Below, one piece after another: positions 17,112 through 27,000 of a DNA stretch of 64,000 nucleotides. The position numbers and the translations under genes are program-made. Where the stretch lies: assembly GCF_029589435.1 (NCBI RefSeq), contig NZ_JARRAG010000002.1, positions 4,526,001 to 4,590,000 on the forward strand. The letters run 5' to 3'. The stretch's first letter is position 1; every line of letters starts with the position of its first letter. This DNA comes from Paludisphaera mucosa (GTDB lineage: Bacteria; Planctomycetota; Planctomycetia; Isosphaerales; Isosphaeraceae). A model generated the notes under the pieces. That model was given only the letters and a program-made list of their open reading frames with translations. It did not search any database and was not told where the DNA came from.

Positions 17112-18509
17112 TCAGGGCTTCAGCTCGACGTTGGAGATCCCCCGGACGCCGGGGTGGAAGACGTTGTTCGCGAAGTGCAGCCCGACGGGCGCGGTCGGAC
17201 CGCCCTCGACTCGGACGGCGTACTGGTATCGGGGCGGGACGACCTCGGGCTTGCCGTCCCGGATCAGCGTGTCGCGGCCAGTGTCGTACACCAGGTTGCC
17301 CTGGATGATCACGTCGGTCAGCGGAGGGTTCTCGGGGACCTGGCCGTGGTCGAAGCGGAAGGGGCAGCCGCCGCTCTCGTCGCCCCAGATCCATCGGGTC
17401 TGGCCGAGCCCGAAGTCGGTGATGATGTTGTTGGCGATGATCGAGCCGCCGTCGACGTTCGCCGCGCGGGCTGGCCGGTCGCCCTCGGCGGCCCGGGACG
17501 GCAGCGAGGCGGCGCCGGGCATCATGCCGATGCTCCAGAGCGAGTTCTTGATGAACTGGTTGCCCGTCACGATCACGTGCTTCGAGCCGTGCATCGCCTT
17601 CATGCCGATGAGCGCGTCGTTGACGATGTTCTGCGACAGGATGACGTGGTCGGCGTGGATGTCGAAGCCCTGGCCCGCGCGCTCGACGTAGTTGCCGATC
17701 ACCCGCGTGCAATCGGTCGTCTCGGGCGAGGCGACGTGGATGGCCGTCCCCTGCATCCAGTTGTCGGTCTCGCCCCGCTCCCAGTCGCGGGCGCTGGCGA
17801 TCCGGCCCCGGACGGCGTTCTTCTTGATGATGCGGCCGAGTTCGAACTGGCGCTTGACCTCGGGCGTGGCGACGAGCCGATCCTCGCGGACCCGGTTGCC
17901 CTGGATCAGGGTCCCCTGGCATTCCCGAATCATGACGCCCGTGCCGATGATGCAGCGGAAGGCGAACCCCTGATCGGGGGTGCCCGTCCGGTCGTCGATC
18001 CCCACGCGCTGGTAGTTCTGGACCAGGCAGTCGCGGACCTGTGAATCGACGCAGTTCAAGAGTTCGACGGCCCCGGCCCGGGTCTGGTTGTCGACGACCT
18101 TCAAGTCCACGAGGGCCACGTCGCGCGAGTCGGTGGCCAGCACGGCCTCGAACTCGGTCTCCCGACGGCCCTCGGGACGGGTCAGAGTGAGGCCGCGGAG
18201 GCTGGCACCGTCGGCGTGGTCGATGCGGACGACGGCCTTTGTGGGGTCGGCCTGGATGATCCGCCCCGAGCCGCTCAGCCCGCCGCCCGCGGTCGCGATC
18301 CGGATCGTCTCATGGATCTCATGGTCGCCCGGGGGGACCTCGACGACCTTGCCGGGGTTGGCGTCGAGCGCGGCCTGGATCGACGGGTAGCGGCCCGAAG
18401 AGACGTCGGAGTCGCCCCGGGCCCATGACGCGGCCGGCCCCGCGGCCAGGAACAGCAGGGACGTGGCGCCGACGGCGCGGAGAAGACCGATCATCGTATT
18501 CCTCGTCAT
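17112..18509 (-). CDS. secreted right-handed beta-helix protein
   Basis: A 465-residue protein starting at ATG 18509. A signal peptide spans residues ~1-30 (hydrophobic run then AASWARG). The body is rich in short beta-strand repeats with buried Asn/Val/Ile ladders (TRVIGNYVERAG, HVILSQNIVNDAL, HVIVTGNQFIKNS, IIANNIITDFG, VIIQGNLVYDTG), the hallmark of pectate-lyase-like parallel beta-helices. The opening YPSIQAALDANPGKVVEVPP is typical of carbohydrate-active or surface beta-helix proteins. No catalytic triad is obvious. Its ATG overlaps the vsr TGA as ATGA, so translation is coupled to a DNA repair gene, an unexpected partner. Confidence 0.82.
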   Translation of the reverse strand: MTRNTMIGLLRAVGATSLLFLAAGPAASWARGDSDVSSGRYPSIQAALDANPGKVVEVPPGDHEIHETIRIATAGGGLSGSGRIIQADPTKAVVRIDHADGASLRGLTLTRPEGRRETEFEAVLATDSRDVALVDLKVVDNQTRAGAVELLNCVDSQVRDCLVQNYQRVGIDDRTGTPDQGFAFRCIIGTGVMIRECQGTLIQGNRVREDRLVATPEVKRQFELGRIIKKNAVRGRIASARDWERGETDNWMQGTAIHVASPETTDCTRVIGNYVERAGQGFDIHADHVILSQNIVNDALIGMKAMHGSKHVIVTGNQFIKNSLWSIGMMPGAASLPSRAAEGDRPARAANVDGGSIIANNIITDFGLGQTRWIWGDESGGCPFRFDHGQVPENPPLTDVIIQGNLVYDTGRDTLIRDGKPEVVPPRYQYAVRVEGGPTAPVGLHFANNVFHPGVRGISNVELKP

Positions 18510-18934
18510 GATTGTTCCTCGGCCGCGCGAGCCCGTTCCAGGAGGACCCGCACGCGTTCGATCGAGGCGTCGAGGTTCTTCTCGACGTCGTGGCCCCAGA
18601 GGCGGAGGACGGCCCAGCCGCGGCGGCGGAGCAGGGCGAAGTTGCGGCGGTCGCGGGCGCGGTTGCGCTCGATCTTGGCGCGCCAGAAGTCCGACAGCTT
18701 GTGCTTCCACTGCGGGTAGCGCCAGCCGTGCCAGAAGTCGCCGTCGACGAACACGACGACGCGGGCCTTCGTGAACACGAAGTCGGACTTGCCGGGCAAA
18801 AGCTTGTAGTTGCGTCGATACCGCCAGCCCAGGCGGTGGAAGGCCGACGAGACCTTGCGCTCAAGCGACGTGTTCTTCCCTTGCACCGCCTGCATCGTCC
18901 GCCGGCGCTGGTCGGGCGTCAGGTTGTCGACCAC
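18506..18934 (-). CDS. vsr: very short patch repair endonuclease
   Basis: A 142-residue Vsr-type endonuclease that nicks 5' of the mispaired T in T:G mismatches left by deamination of 5-methylcytosine. The N-terminus (MVDNLTPDQRRRTMQAVQGK) is the usual Vsr opening. Asp51 in LPGKSDFVF and Trp68-His69 in VDGDFWHGW fall at the positions of the E. coli active-site residues, but position 64 is Asp rather than His. Positions 66, 71 and 73, which I recall as zinc ligands in E. coli Vsr, are Asp, Trp and Tyr, so the structural zinc is probably absent. Its first 74 bp overlap the end of the methyltransferase gene in another frame. Confidence 0.93.
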   Translation of the reverse strand: MVDNLTPDQRRRTMQAVQGKNTSLERKVSSAFHRLGWRYRRNYKLLPGKSDFVFTKARVVVFVDGDFWHGWRYPQWKHKLSDFWRAKIERNRARDRRNFALLRRRGWAVLRLWGHDVEKNLDASIERVRVLLERARAAEEQS

Positions 18935-20117
18935 GAGGCGTCCTCCGGGCCTCCGGGATCCCCGTCGCGAAAGCCGGCGACAGGACGTGCCGATCGATCC
19001 ATTGTACGGCCGGCACGCAGACCGCGTCGCCGAATCCGAACAGGTTCTGGATCGTGTTGGAGACCAGCGGGAACTCGGGCGCGCCCTGCAGCCGGGCGTA
19101 CTCCCGGGGCGACATCCAGCGCATCCGGATCCGGCCCGCCTCGACCACGATCACGATCTGCTTGGCGCTCCCGCCGCGGGGCGTGCGCAGGCAGCCGGCG
19201 ACGCCGTCGAAGCGGACCTCGGCGCGGGTGCGGCCGTCGCGCTTGCGGCGGTAGATCGTGCCGACGAACGACCCGCCCGAGGCCGCCGTCGCGTCGATCC
19301 GCTCGCGGTGGCGGTCGTGCATCATGTCGCGGTGCCTGGAGACCGCCGCGGCGTCCCACCAGTCCTGGCCGTCGTCGCGGTCGATCAGGGTCGCGACGTG
19401 CGGCGGCGCCCCCCGGGGCGCGGGGACGTCGAACGCGATCCAGCCCGTCGGCAGGTCGATCGACCGCATCAGGTCGACGAGCCGCGCCGGCCGGATGCGG
19501 CGGTCGGCCGACTCGACGCGCTCGGACCAGGCGTCGGCCAGCCAGCCCGAGGGCGGCTTGAGCACGGTCCCGGGCGGGCTGAGCCCCTCGGCCGCGCCCA
19601 CGACGAACACGCGGGGCCGGCTCTGGGGGAGGAACATGGCGGCGTCGAGGGTGAAGGCGTCGAGGCGGTAACCCAGCGCCGCGAGCGCCATCGCGGCGGC
19701 TTCGAAATCCTTGCCGCCGGCCGAGGTGAGGAAGCCCGTGACGTTCTCCAGCAGGACCAGGGGCGGTCGACGCTCGCCGAGCTGTTCCATCGCGCGGATG
19801 AAGCCGAAGAAGGTCGACGAGTGCCGCCCCTCGAACCCCCGGCCGTGGCCGGCCAGCGAGAGGTCGACGCAGGGGAACGAGGCCGTCGCCAGCCGGGGCC
19901 GGCCCTCGATCCGCGCCACGACCTCGGCGGTCTCCCAGACGTCGCCCAGGTGGAAATGGCCCTCGTCGCCGAACCGGCTCTCGTAGAGCGCCCGTTTCTT
20001 GGGGTCGACGTCGTTGGCGTAGATGCACGACCACCCCGACGCCCCGAGCGCCTCGCGCACCAGGCCGATCCCGGCGAAGAACTCGCAGAACGTCTTGTCA
20101 CCCGCCGCGCCGCTCAT
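18861..20117 (-). CDS. dcm: DNA (cytosine-5-)-methyltransferase
   Basis: A 418-residue C5-cytosine methyltransferase starting at ATG 20117. Motif I is EFFAGIGLVREAL (residues ~12-24), the catalytic Pro-Cys is FPC with Cys83 followed by the S-x-A-G-x-x-x-G loop, and motif VI is ENV at 127-129. Motif VIII-like (GTIYRRKRDGRTR) and the C-terminal motifs IX-X (REYARLQGAPE, LFGFGDAV) are present. Recognition sequence cannot be read from the protein. The vsr gene overlaps its 3' end by 74 bp, as in other dcm-vsr pairs, which fits an inner-cytosine target prone to T:G mismatches. No cognate restriction enzyme is adjacent. Confidence 0.95.
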   Translation of the reverse strand: MSGAAGDKTFCEFFAGIGLVREALGASGWSCIYANDVDPKKRALYESRFGDEGHFHLGDVWETAEVVARIEGRPRLATASFPCVDLSLAGHGRGFEGRHSSTFFGFIRAMEQLGERRPPLVLLENVTGFLTSAGGKDFEAAAMALAALGYRLDAFTLDAAMFLPQSRPRVFVVGAAEGLSPPGTVLKPPSGWLADAWSERVESADRRIRPARLVDLMRSIDLPTGWIAFDVPAPRGAPPHVATLIDRDDGQDWWDAAAVSRHRDMMHDRHRERIDATAASGGSFVGTIYRRKRDGRTRAEVRFDGVAGCLRTPRGGSAKQIVIVVEAGRIRMRWMSPREYARLQGAPEFPLVSNTIQNLFGFGDAVCVPAVQWIDRHVLSPAFATGIPEARRTPRGRQPDARPAPADDAGGAREEHVA

Positions 20118-20190
20118 GTCGGGCCCGCCTTCGCCGCCGCGCCGGTCTCGGAACGTCGCCCGCGCCGGGGGAAGCCTATCACACGATGCG

Positions 20191-20466
20191 TCAGCGGCCC
20201 TTCGCGGCCGGATCGTCGAACGACCAGCGGGCCTCGATCGGCGCGTCAAGGTCGTCGACCCAGACCTTCACCGGGGGCGAGGTCCGGCCGCGCTGCTTGT
20301 GCACCAGGTAGGCTATCAGGCGGCGGTCCCAGCCCAGCTTGTGGAGGACGAACGCGACGAGCAGCGCGGTCGCGGCGAAGATCGCCAGGACGACCGCCAG
20401 GAACGCGGCGAGCAGCATCGCGGCGAGCAGCACGAGCAGGTGGAGGAACAGGATGAGCGGCGGCAT
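20191..20466 (-). CDS. small two-helix membrane protein
   Basis: A 91-residue hypothetical protein from ATG 20466. Residues ~3-40 are almost entirely hydrophobic (LILFLHLLVLLAAMLLAAFL and onward), enough for two short helices or one long hairpin. A cytoplasmic tail of about 45 residues follows (HKLGWDRRLIAYLVHKQRG). It precedes dcm on the same strand by 74 bp. I do not recognise the family. Confidence 0.55.
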   Translation of the reverse strand: MPPLILFLHLLVLLAAMLLAAFLAVVLAIFAATALLVAFVLHKLGWDRRLIAYLVHKQRGRTSPPVKVWVDDLDAPIEARWSFDDPAAKGR

Positions 20467-21012
20467 CGGTTCGCCCCGAGAGGGGATGGTTCGTCGTCCG
20501 TCCCCGTTCATCCTATCCGCCGGCCGGCGCGGCGGCCATGGCGGGCTCCGGGGGGCCGTCGCGGGGGTTGTTTCGGGGTTGACCGGCCCGGGGGATCGCA
20601 GCAGAATGCGGCCCTCAGGTTTCTGGAGGCTGGCGCATCGATGGTTGTACGTCTTGGAATCAGGCTCTGTGTGATTTGAGGCCGGCTCGCCATCGGAGGC
20701 GGGCGGCCGCGTCGCCGCGACGAGTCCCGGGCGGGGATCGAAAGGTCCGCGCGAGGGCGGCGGTGGGGCGGTCGTCTCGACGACCCGGATCGGGTGGGGG
20801 AGCAGTCCGGAGGATTGCCCCCGCCATTCGGACGGGTCGGGGAAAGCGGGCGAGGTGGAATCTCACGCTTCATGGAGAGGATCGGATCTCGGCCCGCGAA
20901 AACTTGCCGAATTCTCCGGAAAACGGGGCGGCGGGGCTCGCGGCGAGGACGAGGAGATCGGTCCGACCCGGTCATCGCCGACAACGTCCAGCTATCAAGG
21001 AGGATACGCGCC
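20467..21012. other. 546-bp intergenic region before a PEP-CTERM gene
   Basis: Divergent region between the small membrane protein and the PEP-CTERM gene. Codon bias does not support a gene on either strand. It ends in a strong ribosome binding site, AAGGAGGAT at 20997-21005. No clear promoter or repeat was found otherwise. Confidence 0.5.
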
Positions 21013-21681
21013 GTGACGCGTCCTGGATTCACCCCCACGGCAGTTCTAGCGGCTTCCACCCTGCTCGCGCTCGGGGCCTGGGCCCCCCGCGCCTCGGCCG
21101 CCGCGATCAACCCCAACGCCGCGACGGCGACCGCGTACTATCGACTGACGGCCGACTCGCCCCTGCCGGCCCCCGCCGCCAACATCGACGGCCCCCAAGT
21201 CGTGGCGCTGGTCACGCCCGCCGGCGGCGTCGTCCCGCCCACCAAGGCCGACGGCACCCAGGGGAGCCCGCTGACCATCCTGGGCGACTCCCACGGCTTC
21301 GACGCCGACCAGCTCGTCGTCGCCCTCAAGGACTCGGCGACCGACTCGGGCACGCCCGAACAGCTCCTGGGCCTGGTCTTCTTCGGCCAGGGCCTGCAAG
21401 CCGGCGGCGAGCTGCACTTCGCGCTCAGCATCGACGGAGCCCTGGCCGGCGACCCGCCCAAGCTGGTCTCGTCGACCCCCGGCGTCACCATCACCGCGAT
21501 CCCGCAGACGAGCACCGACCCCGGCTCGGGGGGCGGGACCGACAACGGCGGCTCGACGCCGAACGTGCCCGAGCCCGTCGGCTTCGTGCTCTGGTCGGCC
21601 GCCGCCGGCGCCATCGCGCTTCGCGCCCGGGCCCGCTTCCGCGCCCGGGCCCTGACGTCCCACGGGACGGCTGCCGCCTGA
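21013..21681 (+). CDS. PEP-CTERM sorted secreted protein
   Basis: A 222-residue protein whose start is set by AAGGAGG 8 bp before GTG 21013. Residues 1-~30 are a signal peptide ending in ASAA. The C-terminus is a PEP-CTERM signal: NVPEP, then a hydrophobic helix (VGFVLWSAAAGAIAL), then Arg-rich residues. Exosortase systems cut such tails and move the protein to the surface or matrix. The middle is Ala/Gly/Asp-rich with no known catalytic motif. A hairpin terminator follows 8 bp after the stop. Confidence 0.88.
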   Translation: MTRPGFTPTAVLAASTLLALGAWAPRASAAAINPNAATATAYYRLTADSPLPAPAANIDGPQVVALVTPAGGVVPPTKADGTQGSPLTILGDSHGFDADQLVVALKDSATDSGTPEQLLGLVFFGQGLQAGGELHFALSIDGALAGDPPKLVSSTPGVTITAIPQTSTDPGSGGGTDNGGSTPNVPEPVGFVLWSAAAGAIALRARARFRARALTSHGTAAA

Positions 21682-21688
21682 GCCGATT

Positions 21689-21714
21689 CGGCGATGCGAC
21701 CTCTCGCGTCGCCG
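21689..21714 (+). terminator. hairpin after the PEP-CTERM gene
   Basis: CGGCGATGCGA (21689-21699) pairs with TCGCGTCGCCG (21704-21714) with one G-T wobble and a 4-base loop. A T-rich stretch (CGTTTCTTT) lies about 20 bp further on. A second, bulged hairpin (CCCCTGGG ... CCCGGGG) spans about 21783-21815. Probably the 3' end of the PEP-CTERM transcript. Confidence 0.45.
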
Positions 21715-21944
21715 GTCGAAACCGTCAGGCTTCGTTTCTTTGGCATATTCCGCCCTCCGGACGTTGATTTTTCGCACCAACGCCCCTGGGCCTCACCGTT
21801 TCGAGGTGCCCGGGGGACGGCGATGCGCAAAATTGTTCTTGGTTGTATCGACGTGAATCACCCATAATGACTTCTCCTCGCGATTGCTTCCGGGCTCTCG
21901 GGCTTGCATGACGGCTTGCTCAACACCAGGGATCGATCCTAGCC

Positions 21945-22613
21945 ATGAGCGAACCTTCCGCAGACATCCTGGTCGTCTGTCCCCACTGCTCGACGCGCCT
22001 GCGCGTGAGCGGCGGGTACGAGGGGGGGTCGGTGACCTGCCCGCGATGCGAGCGGTCGATCGCCCCGGCACCGTTGATCGCCTCGGGCTCCAGCTCGGGG
22101 GAATACGCGACGAGCACGCTGCTGGACCTCGAAGGGGCGGAGTACGTCGCGGTCGCCTGCCCCGAGTGCGCCACGGGCCTCCGCGTGCGCGCGAAGTACG
22201 TGGGAAGGCACGTCCGCTGCGGGAACTGCCGCGCCAAATTCCTGGTCGATCCCCCCGGGCCGTCGGTCCTCGACGCCCCGACGACGGCCCCCTACGCCCG
22301 GGGCGGGGAGCTTCGCCCCGACCAGGCAGCCCCCACGCCCGACCCCGACGACCCCTGGCAGGGCCGCGCCGAGGTCATGAAGCTGCTCGACGAGCTGGCC
22401 GCCCTCCAGGGCCGCAACGCTCGGCTCCAGGCCGAAGTCGAGCACCTCGAACGCGAACGCGACGTCGCCCTACGCGAAGTCGCCCGGCTCCGATCCCAGC
22501 CCGTCCGGACGGGGTCGCCGGCCGCGAGACGTTTCGCCCCCGCGTTCGACGACGGCGAGCCGACCGTCCCCTTCACCTTCCTCGACGAGACCGCGCGGAC
22601 CTCCGCCCGCTGA
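21945..22613 (+). CDS. double zinc-ribbon protein with coiled coil
   Basis: A 222-residue protein. Two zinc-ribbon units of the MJ0042/FmdB-like kind are visible: VVCPHCSTRLRVSGGY with TCPRCER (residues ~10-38), and ACPECATGLRVRAKYVG with RCGNCRAKF (residues ~68-98). A linker rich in Pro/Ala follows, then a coiled coil near residues 140-185 (ELAALQGRNARLQAEVEHLE). The family is common in planctomycetes; ribbons of this type bind nucleic acid or mediate protein contacts. No enzymatic domain is seen and the role is unknown. Confidence 0.75.
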   Translation: MSEPSADILVVCPHCSTRLRVSGGYEGGSVTCPRCERSIAPAPLIASGSSSGEYATSTLLDLEGAEYVAVACPECATGLRVRAKYVGRHVRCGNCRAKFLVDPPGPSVLDAPTTAPYARGGELRPDQAAPTPDPDDPWQGRAEVMKLLDELAALQGRNARLQAEVEHLERERDVALREVARLRSQPVRTGSPAARRFAPAFDDGEPTVPFTFLDETARTSAR

Positions 22614-22649
22614 CGCCGGATCGCCCGTCCTCGCGGCTTCGACCGTCGA

Positions 22650-22997
22650 TTAAGGGCTGCTGGGCAGCCAGGGCTTGATCATGGGATAGGTCCGGCCCGT
22701 GCCAAACTCCCGATTGGCCGGACCGATGGGCGTCCCGCGGGGGGGACGAATGGGCGCGCGGCGGGCGAACGGCGAGGCGACCCGGACGCCCGGGTTCGCG
22801 TAATAGACGGGGGGCGGTTGGGGCTGATACCGGTAGATCGTCCCGGCCGTCGCCGGGACGGGAGCGGGCTGGACGACGTACCACCCGGCGGGCGCCCCGG
22901 CCGCCTGCGCCTTCGCCTCGGAGCCGACGAGCCCATGGCCGACGACCGCACACGTCACGGCCAAACTCAACCCGGAGATCCGGCGCACGACCTTCAT
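22650..22997 (-). CDS. small secreted Pro/Tyr-rich protein
   Basis: A 115-residue hypothetical protein from ATG 22997 with a signal peptide (MKVVRRISGLSLAVTC, cleavage near SEAKAQA). The mature part is rich in Pro, Tyr and Arg (IYRYQPQPPPVYYANPG) and lacks recognisable domains. It is probably a cell-envelope structural component. A promoter candidate lies about 180 bp upstream. Confidence 0.55.
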   Translation of the reverse strand: MKVVRRISGLSLAVTCAVVGHGLVGSEAKAQAAGAPAGWYVVQPAPVPATAGTIYRYQPQPPPVYYANPGVRVASPFARRAPIRPPRGTPIGPANREFGTGRTYPMIKPWLPSSP

Positions 22998-23177
22998 CGC
23001 AACCGCTCGCTTTCCTCGTGAGGGCGGAGCGGTCGGCGAGGCGGGTTCCCCCGCAGCCCGTGGCCGCTCGGTCTGCATGCCGCGTTTTCTCGGTCGGCAC
23101 CGACGTCGCGATGCGTCGAGATCCGGAGCCGAAGGCCCGCACCCGGCCTCGAATCCCTTCGATCCCCAGACACGAGA

Positions 23178-23205
23178 ATCTTATTGCGCACTGATCGAAG
23201 GTCAA
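23178..23205 (-). promoter_or_regulatory. sigma70-like promoter candidate
   Basis: On the minus strand TTGACC (23200-23205) and TAAGAT (23178-23183) are separated by 16 bp, close to the sigma70 consensus and standing out in a GC-rich context. It would drive the small secreted-protein gene at 22997, leaving a leader of about 170 bases. Confidence 0.4.
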
Positions 23206-23239
23206 ACGCGCGGAATATTTAAGCACTCATCCGGGGCGA

Positions 23240-24028
23240 TCAGGGGTCGCGGAGGATGCGGCCGGCGAAGAGGCGGTGGACCTCGCGGCCGTCGTCGAGC
23301 AGGAGCGCGCCCTGGGGGTCGATCCCCCGGCCGACGCCGGCGAGGTTGCGGGGGCCGACGGCCGCGCGTAGGGGACGGCCCCGGAGCAGGTCGAGGCGGG
23401 CCCAGGTCGCGGCGAGCTCGGGGTCGTCGGCGGCCAGCCGGCGGAGGGCCGTCGGCAAGCGGTCCAGGGCCGCGGCCAGGAACCTCGGCAGGACGTCGAG
23501 GGTCAGGGGCTCCGGCTGGAGCGCGCCCAGGGACGTCGCCATCGCGGCGACCTCGGGGGGCGCCAGGTCGAGGCGGGTCGCCACGTTCACGCCCACCCCG
23601 ATGAGGATCCGGTCGCCGGCCGGGGTATCGACCCGCTCGGGGAGGATCCCGGCGACCTTCCGGCCGCCGACCTCGACGTCGTTGGGCCAGCGCACGCCCA
23701 GGCCGGGGTCGCGCCAGCCCAGGGCGGCGACGGCCTCGATCAGGGCGACGGCCGTCACGAGGGCGATCCGGGGCTCCTGGTCGAGGCGGACGCCGTGCTC
23801 GGCCGGGTCGAGGACGACGGTGAACGTCAGCGAGCCCGCGTCGGACCACCAGGCGTTGGCCCGCTGGCCCCGTCCCCGGGTCTGCCGCCGCGCCCAGACG
23901 GCGAACGGCGGGGCCCGGCCGGGGTCGACCGACATCGCCCGGGCGGCGGTGCTGGTCGACTCCAGCTCGTCGAAGATCAGGACCTCGCGGACGAAGGGCC
24001 AGGGGGGCGGTGGCGGAGGCGGGGGCAT
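23240..24028 (-). CDS. birA: biotin--[acetyl-CoA-carboxylase] ligase
   Basis: A 262-residue cytoplasmic enzyme that activates biotin with ATP and attaches it to the target lysine of biotin-dependent carboxylases. It has the biotinoyl-AMP loop GRGQRANAW (residues 52-60), WPNDV (114-118) and the catalytic Lys124 in GGRKVAGIL. It lacks the N-terminal winged-helix of E. coli BirA, so it should not act as a repressor. It lies 16 bp downstream of pyruvate carboxylase on the same strand, placing a likely substrate and its biotinylating enzyme in one operon. The N-terminus carries an unusual run of prolines. Confidence 0.95.
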   Translation of the reverse strand: MPPPPPPPPWPFVREVLIFDELESTSTAARAMSVDPGRAPPFAVWARRQTRGRGQRANAWWSDAGSLTFTVVLDPAEHGVRLDQEPRIALVTAVALIEAVAALGWRDPGLGVRWPNDVEVGGRKVAGILPERVDTPAGDRILIGVGVNVATRLDLAPPEVAAMATSLGALQPEPLTLDVLPRFLAAALDRLPTALRRLAADDPELAATWARLDLLRGRPLRAAVGPRNLAGVGRGIDPQGALLLDDGREVHRLFAGRILRDP

Positions 24029-24044
24029 GAGGGCCTCGCTCGCG

Positions 24045-27000
24045 TCAGGCGTCGACCAGCTTGAGCAGCAGGTCGCCGGCCTTGACCTGCAGCCCCACCC
24101 GCGCGGGCAGCTCGGCGACGCGGCCGGGGCGTTCGGCGGTGATGGTCGTCTCCATCTTCATGGCCTCGATGGAGAACAGCTTCTGGCCCTTGCGGACGGG
24201 GTCGCCCACGGCCACCGCCACGCCGACGATCAGGCCCGGCAGGGGCGAGCCGATCTGCATGGGGTCGGCCGGGTCGGCCTTGGGGGTCTCGACCACCGAC
24301 GACGCGAGCGAGCGGTCCGGCACCTCGACCTCGCGGGGCTGGCCGTTCAGCTCGAAGAAGACCGTGCGCTTGCCGTCGGAGTGGGGCTCGCCCACCGCCA
24401 GCAGCTTGATGATCAGGGTCTTGCCCGGCTCGATCTCGAAGACGTTCTCCTCGCCCGGCTCGGCCCCGTAGAAGAAGACCGGCGTGGGGAGGACCGAGGT
24501 GTCGGAGAAGGCCTTCTCGTGGGCGACGAGGTCGGGGAAGACCCGGGGATACATCAGGTAGCTGAGGACGTCGAAGTCCGAGACCTCGGCCGGCTCGTCG
24601 TCGCCGCGGATCTCGGCCACCTTCTTGCGGATCGCGTCGAAGTCGGCCGGCGGCAGGTTGGCGGCGGCGCGGTCGGTCAGGGGCTTGCGGTCCCGGAGGA
24701 TCCGCTTCTGCAAGGCCGGCGGGAAGCCGCCCGGGGGCTGGCCCAGGCGGCCTTCCATGAACTCGACCACGCTGTCCGGGAAGGCCAGCTCGCGGTCGGG
24801 GTCCATCACGTCGTCCGGGGTCAGGTTGTTGGCGACGAGGAACAGCGCCATGTCGCCGACGACCTTCGACGACGGCGTCACCTTGACGATGTCGCCGAAC
24901 ATCGCGTTCACCTCGCTGTACGACCGGCAGACCTCCAGCCAGCGCGGCGAGAGCCCCAGGGCGTCGGCCTGCTGGTACAGGTTCGTGTACTGGCCGCCGG
25001 GCATCTCCAGGTCGTACAGGTCCGAGGCCGGCGACCGCGGGCCGGACTCGAACGGCTTGTAGAGGTCGCGGACCTCGTCCCAGTAGCGGCTGACGTCGAT
25101 CAGGGTCTGGTGGTCGACCCCGGTGTCGCGGCCGGTGAACCGGAGCGACTCGACGACGGCGTTGAGGCTGGGCTGAGAGGTCAGCCCGGACATCGAAGCC
25201 ACGGCCCCGTCGGCGACGTCGAGCCCGGCCTCGGCGCCCATCAGGACGCTGGCCGCCTGGGCCCCGCCGATGTCGTGGGTGTGGAAGTGGATCGGCACGC
25301 CGACCTCGTCGCGCAGGGTCTTGATCAGCTTGACGGCGGCGAACGGCTTGCAGAGGCCGGCCATGTCCTTGATCGCGATCAGGTTGGTCCCGCGCTTCTC
25401 CAGGTCCTTGGCCATGGCCACGTAGTACTTCAGGTCGTACTTGGTCTTGCCGGGGTCGAGGACGTCGCCGGTGTAGCAGATGGCGGCCTCGCAGATCGCG
25501 CCGGCGTTGCGGATGGCCTCGATGGTCGCCCCCATGTTGGGGACCCAGTTCAGCGAGTCGAAGACGCGGAAGACGTCGATGCCGGCCCCGGTCGCGGCGT
25601 TCACGAAGGCCGCGACGACGTCGTCCGGGTAGCTCGTGTAGCCGACGGCGTTCGAGCCCCGGATGAGCATCTGGAAGAGGATGTTGGGGATCCGCTCGCG
25701 GAGCGCGGTCAGGCGCTCCCAGGGGTCTTCCTTGAGGAACCGCATGGCGGTGTCGAACGTGGCGCCGCCCCACATCTCCAGCGAGAAGAGCTGGGGCAGG
25801 CGGTGGGCGTACGCGTCGGCGACGCGGAGCATGTCGCGGGTGCGCAGGCGGGTGGCCAGCAGGCTCTGGTGGGCGTCGCGGAAGGTGGTGTCGGTCACGA
25901 GCAGCGGCTTCTGCTCGCGGACCCACTTCGCGAACCCCTCGGGCCCGAGCCGCTTCAGCCGCTGGCGGGTTCCGTCGGGGGGGGATTCCAGGTGCTTGTA
26001 GGCGGGCGGGGCCGGCTCCGACGGCACGTTCCGGCCGGGGTCGCGCTTGACGCCCGGGAAGCCGTTGACGGTGACGTCGCCGATGTACGCCAGGAGCTTC
26101 GTCGCCCGGTCGCGGCGCTCGGCGAACTCGAAGAGCCCGGGGGTCTGGTCGATGAACCGGGTGGTGCAGCGGCCTTCCAGGAAGGTCTCGTTCGTGACGA
26201 CGTTGATCAGGAAAGGGATGTTCGTCTTCACGCCCCGGATGCGGTATTCCTGCAGCGCGCGCTCCATGCGCGAGGCGGCGTCGACGAACCGGCGGCCGTA
26301 GCACGAGACCTTGACCAGCAGCGAGTCGTAGAACGGCGTGACGATCGCGCCGGTGGTGGTGGAGCCGCCGTCGAGCCGGATGCCGGGGCCGCCGGACGAG
26401 CGGTAGTGGGTGATCCGGCCGTAGTCGGGGGTGAAGTTGTTGGCCGGGTCCTCGGTGGTGATCCGGCACTGGATCGCGAAGCCCTCGGTGTGGACCGAGT
26501 CCTGGCCGTCGATGCCGATGGCGGGATTCGACAGCGGCTCGCCCTGGGTGATCAGGATCTGGCTCTTGACCAGGTCGACCCCGGTGACGATCTCGGTGAC
26601 GGTGTGCTCGACCTGGAGCCGGGGGTTGACCTCGATGAACGAGAAGGTCTCGGCCTCGTCGTCGACCAGGAACTCGACGGTGCCGGCGTTCTCGTAGCCG
26701 ACGGCCCCGCCGATCTTCAGGGCGGCCTCGCAGATGGCGTGGCGGAGGTCCTCGTCGAGGTTGTAGGCGGGGGCGATCTCGATGACCTTCTGGTGCCGGC
26801 GCTGGATCGAGCAGTCGCGCTCGTAGAGGTGGACGAGGCGGCCGTGCTTGTCGCCGAGGAGCTGGACCTCGATGTGCTTGGCCTTGCGGATGAACTTCTC
26901 GATGAAGGCGTCGGGGCAGCCGAAGGCGGCCTGGGCCTCGCTGCGGGCCTGTTCGAGGGCCCCGTCGAAGTCCTCGGCCTTCTCGACGACCCGCATCCCG

